A program made the translations under genes and the position numbers. A stretch of 5,207 nucleotides of DNA from Syntrophobacterales bacterium (lineage in GTDB: Bacteria; Desulfobacterota; Syntrophobacteria; BM002). Shown here piece after piece: positions 1 to 5,207 of the stretch. Location: assembly GCA_030613915.1 (NCBI GenBank), contig JAUWKY010000187.1, positions 1 through 5,207 of the forward strand, written 5' to 3'. The notes below the pieces were generated by a model that saw only the letters and a program-made list of their open reading frames with translations, ran no database searches and was not told the DNA's origin. Position 1 is the stretch's first letter; each line of letters starts with the position of its first letter.

Positions 1-389
1 GGCGTCAAGGCGCTGAAAATGGCTGCCCTCGCTGGATGCCCCAGGTGGAGATTAATTGAAGAAAGCCCGAATATAATGGCTATCAGGGCCAGGAATAGGC
101 CTCGTTTGCCGATTAGCTCATAACGTTTGAGCCCGAACACAAAGCCCAAAGACGAAACAAGGCACAGCCCGATGCTAGAGCCGACTAGAAAAACGTAATT
201 GGAGACCATCATCTCCCATGGGGCATTGGTGGAGAATTCCAATATCTCCATGCTGTGAATCAAAGACATCAGCAAGGCGTAGCCGCCGAGAAAGATCAGG
301 GCGACCAGGAAGCTTACCCAGAGGTAGAAGCCAGGTGAGAGCTCCATGTCCGCTAAGAGGGGATCGAGATGTTTCCTAATCTGATTCAT
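1..389 (-). CDS. NrfD/PsrC-family quinone-interacting membrane protein (partial, 3' end cut by window edge)
   Basis: The reading frame is open from its start to the left edge, giving 129 complete codons. I translated it by hand from the reverse complement. It shows three hydrophobic segments, at roughly residues 20-44, 64-87 and 98-115. The second carries a Gly/Ser-rich stretch (VSNYVFLVGSSIGLCL), and an LGHPAR motif at 116-121 follows the third. This pattern is typical of the N-terminal part of NrfD/PsrC/HybB-like proteins, which usually have 8-10 helices, so most of the gene lies outside. Family members exchange electrons between the quinone pool and a periplasmic iron-sulfur subunit, and the gene upstream encodes just such a subunit. 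Two adjacent ATG codons are possible (first bases 392 and 389). I chose 389 because GAGGGG at 395-400 then lies at a better distance. The gene overlaps the end of the ferredoxin gene by 14 bases (17 with the other start), suggesting translational coupling. The family call is firm, but the exact subfamily cannot be told from this fragment. Confidence 0.9.
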   Translation of the reverse strand, partial: MNQIRKHLDPLLADMELSPGFYLWVSFLVALIFLGGYALLMSLIHSMEILEFSTNAPWEMMVSNYVFLVGSSIGLCLVSSLGFVFGLKRYELIGKRGLFLALIAIIFGLSSINLHLGHPARAAIFSALT

Positions 390-1242
390 CATGACCCCTC
401 TTGTCTTTGTCCCTTGTCAGAAAAGCGTAAAGATACATCAACCCTGCTAGGCCCGACGCACCAGTGAGCCCAGCAGCAGTTATCCTGATCTTGTCCAGGT
501 CCTGGTTGACTACCTTTTCGGGTGCAACAACAATATTCAAATCTTGGGGTCTAGTGGGCAGGATAGTCAGCATGTCCGTTCCACCCGCCTCAGTAAGTCC
601 CATAATGTAGCTTGACCCTCCCCTTTTTTGGACCCGCCGCTTGGCCTCCAGTATGATCTCATGCTTATAGTCGAAGCTGAGCGCTCCGACGGGACAGGCG
701 GCCACACAGGCTGGTTTCATATAGTTGAGCAGCGGAGTTCTGTCGTAGCACATGTGACATTTCCTGGTGACCCGTTTTTCAAAATCGAACCGGGGTATTT
801 TGTAAGGACAGGCCTGAAAGCAGTAACGGCAGCCGATGCACTTCTTTTCATTGATGACAACCGGGCCCCGGTCCAGCTTGGTAATGGCCCTAACCGGGCA
901 GACCCCGGCACAGGCCGGCTTTATGCAATGCTGACAAGCCCCGTGGTCATAAGTCTTCCTAGAGCGGTTTTTGGAGTCGATGAGGAAATTGACCACCACC
1001 CAGTTGTTGGCTGTGAGATCGATCTCACGGTCGGTGGTCAGTTCATCCCTGTCCACTTTTAGGTCGTTCCAGCGCTTACAGGCGGACATACACCGCTTGC
1101 AGCCGATGCATCTACCCGTATCGACCAGTTTTCCGTATCGCCCCGTCTGCGCCTCAGCAAGGCCGACAGGTCCCAAGGCCGCTAACGCCGGCGTGCCGGC
1201 CAGCAACTTGAGAAAATGCCTCCTTTTGATGGGTCGGTCCAT
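376..1242 (-). CDS. Tat-exported, membrane-anchored ferredoxin subunit with four [4Fe-4S] motifs (HybA-like)
   Basis: This 288-residue protein starts with a twin-arginine signal (KRRHFLK at 6-12, a hydrophobic stretch, then AEA before Gln32), so it should be exported folded with its clusters loaded. Sixteen cysteines form four cluster motifs: C45/48/51/55, C103/106/111/115, C135/138/141/145 and C162/165/179/183. This is the arrangement of the NrfC/DmsB/HybA/FdnH family. A single hydrophobic segment at about 252-275, followed by a charged tail, resembles the C-terminal anchor of HybA. The likely role is to wire the octaheme cytochrome encoded just upstream to the NrfD-like protein encoded just downstream. 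Only 15 bases separate the upstream stop from the ATG. The codon before this ATG is GTG (1243-1245) and is also a possible start. The ribosome binding site is weak (GAG about 6 bases before the ATG), suggesting reliance on translation of the upstream gene. The family is certain, but the physiological partner is inferred. Confidence 0.95.
   Translation of the reverse strand: MDRPIKRRHFLKLLAGTPALAALGPVGLAEAQTGRYGKLVDTGRCIGCKRCMSACKRWNDLKVDRDELTTDREIDLTANNWVVVNFLIDSKNRSRKTYDHGACQHCIKPACAGVCPVRAITKLDRGPVVINEKKCIGCRYCFQACPYKIPRFDFEKRVTRKCHMCYDRTPLLNYMKPACVAACPVGALSFDYKHEIILEAKRRVQKRGGSSYIMGLTEAGGTDMLTILPTRPQDLNIVVAPEKVVNQDLDKIRITAAGLTGASGLAGLMYLYAFLTRDKDKRGHDESD
395..400 (-). promoter_or_regulatory. 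Ribosome binding site of the NrfD-like gene
   Basis: GAGGGG on the minus strand ends 5 bases before the ATG at 389 and only 2 before the ATG at 392, which favours the second ATG. The site lies inside the last codons of the upstream ferredoxin gene, consistent with coupled translation. Confidence 0.6.
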
Positions 1243-1257
1243 CACCGTCTCGCAGAG

Positions 1258-2610
1258 TTATTTCTTGACCGCACCGGTCGGGGTTAGACTCGGCGACCCA
1301 AGTGGCCACTCGTGCACCGTAAGCGGTTTGGGCATATCGTTACTCTTGGCCGCTTCCAGAAACCCGGCCAGAGCTTCAGTGGATGTCTCCTTGTGATGAT
1401 GGCAGGCGTTACATGCATTCGGTTGTTTATCAAAACCGCCCGCCTTCAAGGTGGCCTGGGGAAACATGAATCTGAAGGTGTGGCTGTGCGCGTCCCCGGC
1501 CTCGCCGATCCTCGCCACCTTGGGCATGTGGCAGCGAACACAGCTGCCAAAGGTGTGAATCCGGTGGGCCGAGCGGTACCATACCGTCGTGTGGCAACTT
1601 TTGCATAGCCGGTCCTCAAACAACCGGGTCTTGGAGATGATGGCGCCCAGCAGGCCGGGTCCCCCCTCCCCGATGGGGGAGACCAAGGTGGTCCTAGAAC
1701 TGTGGACGTTGTGGCAGGTAACGCAGACCACACCCACCTTGGAGTGTTCGCTCTGCTTCCAGTCGAGATACTGCTGGTTGCTGTATCTGGATTCCCCGCT
1801 CGGCCAAAAAATGGCGGAGTTATCTTCTTGAGTTGCTTCGTCGAAATAGAGCCTGATATTGCCTTCTCCCTTGCGGGTCTGGTAGGCGACGGGATAGGCA
1901 TATTTCCCGGTCTTGTCCCGGCCCCTGGTGTGGCAGGAGCCACAAATCTGAGCTGCCTGGGCCGGGGTTAGCCGCCCTGCTTGGATGATCGTGGGGATCT
2001 CAAAACCGGGAATGGCCTCCACATGATTGCTCCCTGGTCCATGGCAGGCCTCACAGGCGACCCCCATCTCAACGAAGGTTTTCTTCTCCGGATCTACGCC
2101 GGTGGCGTGGCAGCCGGCGCACTCATTGAACCAGACTCTTTTGGCCGGCTCATCGGGGAAGTAGGGCATCCACTCCCCGGTGGTAAGGTTGTACTGGGCG
2201 GGAACGACGATCAGGTCGTCGCCTTCCCTTTTAAGATACTGCTGCTTCCATTGGCTGCCCAGGGTGTAAGCGATGTCTTCCTTGGTAAACGTTCTGACCT
2301 CGCTGGGTACCTCAAAATCGCCGATATTCACCCCTGGATTGGCCTTGACGTCCCGCATCATCCTGGAATGGAGGGAAGTCCGCCACTCCAGATACCTCCT
2401 TTCGTGGCACCTCTTGCACGTCTCCGAGCCGGCGAAGGTGGCGCCGGTTCTGTCTTTGTACTTGCCCTCGAGCTGGGCCACTTTGAAGGTCAATTCAGTT
2501 TTTCTCAGCGCAATTGTTGTGACAACAACAATCAGCAAAGAGAGGGCGAAAATGGCGCCGATGATTAGTGGTACCTTTGGAATATTCTCAGGTATCTTTG
2601 GAATCTTCAT
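1258..2610 (-). CDS. Membrane-anchored octaheme c-type cytochrome (cytochrome c554-like)
   Basis: This 450-residue protein has eight CXXCH haem attachment motifs, beginning at C65, C164, C186, C223, C296, C336, C357 and C400. No CXXCK variant of the NrfA type is seen. A hydrophobic segment at about 14-35 with no clear signal-peptidase site suggests an uncleaved N-terminal anchor and a periplasmic haem domain. The context around haem 1 (GSETCKRCH, then a W and HSRMM) and haems 2-3 (NECAGCHATG, GVACEACHGPGSNH) resembles cytochrome c554-type multihaem proteins. Many further histidines, such as H81, H196, H289, H349, H352, H375 and H377, could be distal ligands. As the first gene before a four-cluster ferredoxin and an NrfD protein, it probably exchanges electrons with the quinone pool through them. 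The ATG is supported by AGGGAG 8 bases upstream. An enzymatic role, for example on nitrogen or sulfur oxyanions, cannot be excluded but has no specific support here. Confidence 0.93.
   Translation of the reverse strand: MKIPKIPENIPKVPLIIGAIFALSLLIVVVTTIALRKTELTFKVAQLEGKYKDRTGATFAGSETCKRCHERRYLEWRTSLHSRMMRDVKANPGVNIGDFEVPSEVRTFTKEDIAYTLGSQWKQQYLKREGDDLIVVPAQYNLTTGEWMPYFPDEPAKRVWFNECAGCHATGVDPEKKTFVEMGVACEACHGPGSNHVEAIPGFEIPTIIQAGRLTPAQAAQICGSCHTRGRDKTGKYAYPVAYQTRKGEGNIRLYFDEATQEDNSAIFWPSGESRYSNQQYLDWKQSEHSKVGVVCVTCHNVHSSRTTLVSPIGEGGPGLLGAIISKTRLFEDRLCKSCHTTVWYRSAHRIHTFGSCVRCHMPKVARIGEAGDAHSHTFRFMFPQATLKAGGFDKQPNACNACHHHKETSTEALAGFLEAAKSNDMPKPLTVHEWPLGSPSLTPTGAVKK
2570..2607 (-). repeat. Short tandem direct repeat in the start of the octaheme gene
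   Basis: Two 17-base copies, at 2570-2586 and 2591-2607, differ at two positions and are spaced 21 bases apart. They encode a repeated heptad of the type I-P-K-(I/V)-P-x-x in the predicted cytoplasmic N-terminus, just before the membrane anchor. This looks like a small in-frame duplication. Confidence 0.6.
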
Positions 2611-2618
2611 TCCCCATA

Positions 2619-2624
2619 CTCCCT
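2619..2624 (-). promoter_or_regulatory. Ribosome binding site of the octaheme cytochrome gene
   Basis: AGGGAG on the minus strand lies 8 bases before the ATG at 2610. Its first base is also the last base of the downstream arm of a 7-bp inverted repeat at 2624-2648, so folding of that repeat would place a helix directly against the site. Confidence 0.6.
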
Positions 2625-2648
2625 GGCGTCGATGTTAAGCAGACGCCA
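2624..2648 (-). repeat. 7-bp perfect inverted repeat in the leader of the octaheme gene
   Basis: The arms TGGCGTC (2624-2630 on the plus strand) and GACGCCA (2642-2648) flank an 11-base spacer. In the minus-strand transcript this would be a GC-rich hairpin ending at the ribosome binding site. It could equally be a two-fold symmetric protein-binding site. There is no U-run after it, so it does not look like an intrinsic terminator. Confidence 0.5.
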
Positions 2649-2792
2649 TCTCATTAATTTCAACATGTCAAACTATGTCCTTTGAGTGTGGATACTTTGC
2701 TGACTTCTGTCACTTTTTAATCGGTTGTCGAGTTCCACCGGGGAGGCCAGCAAAGCTCAAGCGCACTTTCCCTTAAGAAACGGGGCTCGGCA

Positions 2793-3626
2793 CTACCAGG
2801 TGATGGAGAGGCTGTTGACAAGGGCGACAATCAGCAAAAATATGCCGAGCGCTACGGCGCAATAGCCGAAAACGTAGTGGAAAGCGCGCCGCCAACCCGG
2901 TGCCTCGGGGACCAGCACGCTTTCCAATTTGCCGGTCTCTTCCAGCCGTGCTACCCAGTCGGGTTTCTCATGCTGGGTGGCAGCAAGGTCCACACTTCCC
3001 TCGAACATGGCCCGGTCCATGGGAAAGGCGTGGGGGCGCAGGTGAGCGATAAAGAAGTGGATAATGAACACATGGCCCATGGCCAGGATGGCCTCAATCT
3101 TGTGGACCCAGAATGCTACGTTCAACCCCCAACCGGGCATAATCCGGCTTGCAACCAGGGGATAGGCCAGGAGCAGCCCGGTGGCGCCCAGAAGACACAT
3201 CCCCCAACACACGCCTATGTAGTCGAATTTTTCCCAGTAGCCCCAGCGCTCGAACCTCGGGGCCTTGGCCATACCCAGGAGCCAGCCGAAATGTTGGATA
3301 GACTCTTTAAGATCTCGGGGTTGGGGCAGCATGGAGTCGGGTCCGACCAGACTGCCAGGAAACTTCCGCCAGTTGACTTTGGAGAGCATATAGAGGACAT
3401 GGAGCGCAAAGATGCAGAGCATAAAGATGCCAACATATATGTGGATGGTCCTGCTAGGTGTGTAGCCACCAAAGACCCAGGCCAGCCTCTGTCCCCAGAC
3501 GGTTTCGATATACATCCGGGCCAACCCCGTAGTCGCCTGAGTCATGAAACAGAGTATGAGCAGCAAGTGGAAGAGCCGCTGCAAAGGGCTGAACCGTCTG
3601 ATTCTAGTCTTGCTGTTTGGACTCAC
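2793..3626 (-). CDS. Cytochrome b subunit, FdnI/HydC type (second copy)
   Basis: This 277-residue integral membrane protein has five predicted helices, at about 15-35, 60-82, 137-157, 172-197 and 250-272. Candidate haem-ligand histidines lie in the helices: H20 in the first, H62 and H76 in the second, H175, H185 and H190 in the fourth, with H195 and H199 just after it. This fits the diheme cytochrome b family of formate dehydrogenase gamma, hydrogenase cytochrome b and thiosulfate reductase cytochrome b, which pass electrons between quinones and periplasmic partners. The segment RPHAFPMDRAMF at 197-208 follows the fourth helix, as in relatives. The start is GTG, preceded by AGGG and AAGGA about 6 and 11 bases upstream, and it overlaps the end of the triheme cytochrome gene by 23 bases. 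That overlap implies coupled synthesis and probably a shared complex. The protein aligns without gaps to the other cytochrome b in this window, so the two are paralogues. Substrate side and direction of electron flow are not determined. Confidence 0.92.
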   Translation of the reverse strand: MSPNSKTRIRRFSPLQRLFHLLLILCFMTQATTGLARMYIETVWGQRLAWVFGGYTPSRTIHIYVGIFMLCIFALHVLYMLSKVNWRKFPGSLVGPDSMLPQPRDLKESIQHFGWLLGMAKAPRFERWGYWEKFDYIGVCWGMCLLGATGLLLAYPLVASRIMPGWGLNVAFWVHKIEAILAMGHVFIIHFFIAHLRPHAFPMDRAMFEGSVDLAATQHEKPDWVARLEETGKLESVLVPEAPGWRRAFHYVFGYCAVALGIFLLIVALVNSLSITW

Positions 3627-4299
3627 TTTCGGCCCTATCCTTCTTCATTATTAAAAGTTCCCGAATCCCCCATAAAGCCGTGTGGGGCAGAAAGACCACG
3701 AAGGTGCCCCCGGCAACGGTTGCCATCATCCAGAAGGCGAAAAAAAGAAATGGAAAGGTCTGCCGCGTGCTAAGCATGGCTGGGATTGGTTCGTGGACGG
3801 CGTATTCGGCGTAGGAGACGCTCGCCCCTTCGTGGCACTTGGCGCATATATAGGCGTGCCGCCGGATGGGGCTCAAAGGGGACCAGTAGTGGTTGATGCC
3901 GGAGATGGGCTCCCGGCCGTGACACTGGTCGCAGGTGATCCCGGCTCGAACCGTGTGACGGTCTCGGCCCTGTTGAGGATGGCAATCAGTGCAGTCGTGG
4001 TGGCGCTTGTAGTCCCTAATCCCCAAGTGGGTGTCAGTCAGGTACGTCCTCCAGCGGATCGGCTCGGTGGGTGCACTTTCGAGGGGTATCCCTTTGCGCA
4101 TAAGCGGTCCTCCCGGCAGGTAGAGGATGGGTTTGACCTCGTACTCCTCATAGTAGCCGGTGCTCACCTCCCGCGCGCCGTAACGATATCTTGTCGAGCG
4201 GACCTCTTCGGCCCAAGCCGGCCCGAGAAGACCGGTCATCATCAGGATGAGGGCGAGCCCAATCAGTAATTTTTTCCTGCCCAACCAAGATGACAACAT
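3604..4299 (-). CDS. Triheme c-type cytochrome with signal peptide and C-terminal membrane anchor
   Basis: This 231-residue protein has a Sec-type signal peptide (RKK, a hydrophobic core, then AWA at 28-30 before Glu31). Three CXXCH motifs begin at C103, C123 and C152. Histidines H100, H101, H114, H137, H148 and H169 are available as distal ligands. A hydrophobic segment at about 182-205 and a charged tail suggest a C-terminal anchor with the haem domain in the periplasm. About 70 residues before the first haem motif show no motif I recognise. Position and overlap suggest it is the periplasmic electron partner of the cytochrome b encoded next. I chose the ATG at 4299 because AGAGG lies 8 bases upstream and the signal peptide then begins correctly. 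An ATG at 4320 in the same frame adds seven residues but has a poor ribosome binding site. It may belong to the cytochrome c3/c7-like superfamily, but I cannot name a subfamily. Confidence 0.9.
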   Translation of the reverse strand: MLSSWLGRKKLLIGLALILMMTGLLGPAWAEEVRSTRYRYGAREVSTGYYEEYEVKPILYLPGGPLMRKGIPLESAPTEPIRWRTYLTDTHLGIRDYKRHHDCTDCHPQQGRDRHTVRAGITCDQCHGREPISGINHYWSPLSPIRRHAYICAKCHEGASVSYAEYAVHEPIPAMLSTRQTFPFLFFAFWMMATVAGGTFVVFLPHTALWGIRELLIMKKDRAESESKQQD

Positions 4300-4307
4300 A
4301 TTTGTAA

Positions 4308-4312
4308 CCTCT
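4308..4312 (-). promoter_or_regulatory. Ribosome binding site deciding the triheme cytochrome start
   Basis: AGAGG on the minus strand lies 8 bases before the ATG at 4299. It falls inside the coding region if the earlier ATG at 4320 were used, so it argues for the shorter, 231-residue form. Confidence 0.6.
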
Positions 4313-4355
4313 GAGAGCATCTTCGTAGCCGCCGAATAGCAAAATCTATTACCCT

Positions 4356-4377
4356 AATTGAGCGCTTTTGCTCAATT
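4356..4377 (-). repeat. 8-bp perfect inverted repeat between the first cytochrome b and the triheme cytochrome
   Basis: The arms AATTGAGC (4356-4363) and GCTCAATT (4370-4377) enclose a 6-base spacer. Pairing could resume with two C-G pairs beyond a two-base interruption. It starts 14 bases after the stop of the first cytochrome b gene. The transcript would form a stable hairpin, but no U-run follows on the minus strand. It is therefore a candidate for a factor-dependent terminator, a processing or stability element, or an operator, rather than a clear intrinsic terminator. Confidence 0.65.
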
Positions 4378-4391
4378 GAGGTAGTGGACAG

Positions 4392-5207
4392 CTAGTGCAG
4401 CTGTATGTAACGGCCGTAAACGATCCCGTTTATCAGGATATAGAGGCCGAAACCCAGGGCGGTGTACCCGAAAATAAAATAAAAGACCCTAAACCAGCGG
4501 GCCGGGGGTTTTGCCATCGCCGGGTCCAGTTTTCCCTCCTTCTTTAAACGATCTACCCATGCTGGTTTTTCCTCCAGCGCCTCTTCAAGGTGGACAGTGC
4601 CTGAGAACATCGCCTCATTCATGGGAAAACTATGGGGCCGAAAATGCCCGATAAAAAAATGAACGATGAAGATGAACGAAGCAGCCAAGATTGCTTCGGC
4701 CCTGTGAAGGAGGGCGGCGATATTCAAGGTCCACCCGGGCAACAGTTTGGTTGTGAGCAAGGGAAATCTCAGCATAATTCCGGTAACCGCCAACAGAGGC
4801 AAACCCCAGAATACTGCCCAGTAATCGAACTTTTCCCAGTAAGCCCAACGGTCCAACTTGGGATGGGAGTCCAAACCAAGGGTCCATTTGATCCGCTGAA
4901 GAAGATGTTTTGCATCCTGAGGGCCCAAAACCAGAGAGTCCGGCCCCAAAATGCTATTTAGCAGGTTCCGCCGGTCAATTCTCTTTACCAGGTAAACGAC
5001 GTGTACTGTAAAGCCAACCATCATTACGGTACCCACCCAGAAATGGATCACAATCGCAAACTCATACCCGCCGAAAATGCTGCTGAGTGACCTGCCAAAG
5101 TCCGTGGTGATAAACAAGAGACCGAAAACGGTTCCCGACTGAATAATAAAGGTAAGCATTAGAAAGAGGTGAAACAGCAGTTGATTTATATAAAAGAGTT
5201 TAATCAG
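4392..5207 (-). CDS. Cytochrome b subunit, FdnI/HydC type (first copy; 5' end runs off the window)
   Basis: The frame is open from the right edge to the stop at 4392, showing 271 residues. An internal ATG at 5159 would give 255 residues, but it falls inside the first helix, after the conserved histidine H13. The codons upstream of it (INQLLFHLFL) match the first helix of the other cytochrome b, so the true start lies outside the window, probably only about seven residues away. Five helices are predicted, and H13, H55, H69, H168, H183, H188 and H192 (window numbering) match H20, H62, H76, H175, H190, H195 and H199 of the second copy. The landmarks FGGY, LGPDS, WEKFDY, LPGW, RPHSFPMNEAMF and KPAWV keep the same offset of seven throughout. 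The expected role is transfer of electrons between the quinone pool and a periplasmic partner. That partner may be the triheme cytochrome encoded 92 bases downstream or one encoded beyond the window. Confidence 0.9.
   Translation of the reverse strand: MIKLFYINQLLFHLFLMLTFIIQSGTVFGLLFITTDFGRSLSSIFGGYEFAIVIHFWVGTVMMVGFTVHVVYLVKRIDRRNLLNSILGPDSLVLGPQDAKHLLQRIKWTLGLDSHPKLDRWAYWEKFDYWAVFWGLPLLAVTGIMLRFPLLTTKLLPGWTLNIAALLHRAEAILAASFIFIVHFFIGHFRPHSFPMNEAMFSGTVHLEEALEEKPAWVDRLKKEGKLDPAMAKPPARWFRVFYFIFGYTALGFGLYILINGIVYGRYIQLH

Larger units (their letters stand above)
2611..2792. other. 182-base intergenic gap splitting the gene block
   Basis: This gap separates the second cytochrome b stop from the octaheme start. 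It is the longest non-coding stretch in the window, while most other junctions are short or overlapping. I see no convincing open frame or RNA gene in it. It holds the inverted repeat at 2624-2648 and a perfect TTGACA on the minus strand (2666-2671) that lacks a matching -10 element. The gap may carry a separate promoter or other control for the downstream octaheme/ferredoxin/NrfD genes, but no promoter can be named with confidence. Confidence 0.5.

Noticed and set aside
628..1062. Plus-strand open frame opposite the ferredoxin gene
   Set aside because: It is fully antisense to the cysteine cluster region of a well-supported ferredoxin and has no family pattern or ribosome binding site that I could recognise.
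1981..2568. Plus-strand open frame of 195 codons opposite the octaheme gene
   Set aside because: It is antisense to four of the eight haem motifs and the membrane anchor. There is no independent evidence of coding.
2666..2671. TTGACA on the minus strand as a -35 promoter element
   Set aside because: No acceptable -10 hexamer lies 16-18 bases downstream, where the sequence is GC-rich. AT-rich candidates are too close or too far, so I did not annotate a promoter.
2877..3773. Long plus-strand open frame of 298 codons
   Set aside because: It lies antisense to the second cytochrome b and the triheme cytochrome, both of which have clear family motifs. Its translation is low in recognisable motifs and rich in Pro/Gly/His, as expected for a shadow of a GC-rich gene.
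4300..4320. Earlier ATG start at 4320 for the triheme cytochrome
   Set aside because: It lacks a good ribosome binding site, while the ATG at 4299 has AGAGG at 8 bases and starts directly at a normal signal peptide.
4392..5159. ATG at 5159 as the true start of the first cytochrome b
   Set aside because: It would remove the conserved histidine and half of the first helix. The frame stays open to the window edge and matches the paralogue upstream of this codon.
1..5207. Mobile elements, CRISPR arrays, tRNA or rRNA genes
   Set aside because: I saw no transposase motifs, spaced repeat arrays or RNA-gene signatures on either strand. Nearly all of the window is accounted for by the minus-strand genes.

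Overview
The window is one block of minus-strand genes encoding a membrane-bound, periplasm-facing electron-transfer system. All well-supported coding is on the minus strand, so transcription runs from high to low coordinates. The gene content suggests an anaerobically respiring bacterium: abundant c-type haem, a Tat-exported ferredoxin, FdnI/HydC-type cytochromes b and an NrfD-type quinone-reactive protein. Desulfobacterota or Geobacter-like lineages commonly carry such sets, but so do Nitrospirota, Acidobacteriota and others. The sequence alone does not fix the taxon.

Layout in transcription order: (1) a diheme-type cytochrome b, open at the right edge and probably lacking only a few N-terminal residues; (2) a spacer with a strong 8-bp inverted repeat; (3) a triheme c-type cytochrome with a signal peptide and a C-terminal membrane anchor; (4) a second cytochrome b, overlapping gene 3 by 23 bases and aligning without gaps to the first; (5) a 182-base non-coding gap with a 7-bp inverted repeat near the next ribosome binding site; (6) an octaheme c-type cytochrome with an N-terminal membrane anchor; (7) a Tat-exported protein with four [4Fe-4S] motifs and a C-terminal anchor (HybA-like); (8) an NrfD/PsrC-family membrane protein, cut by the left edge.

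Working model (inference): genes 6-8 form a multihaem cytochrome / four-cluster ferredoxin / NrfD module. This is the type of assembly known from Nrf, Hmc, Cbc4 and alternative complex III-like systems, where electrons pass between the menaquinone pool and periplasmic cytochromes. Genes 1, 3 and 4 form a second, cytochrome b-based quinone module with its own triheme cytochrome. No molybdopterin, hydrogenase or other catalytic subunit is present in the window. The visible part therefore looks like a quinone-to-cytochrome conduit, possibly feeding periplasmic or extracellular acceptors, although flanking genes could change that view.
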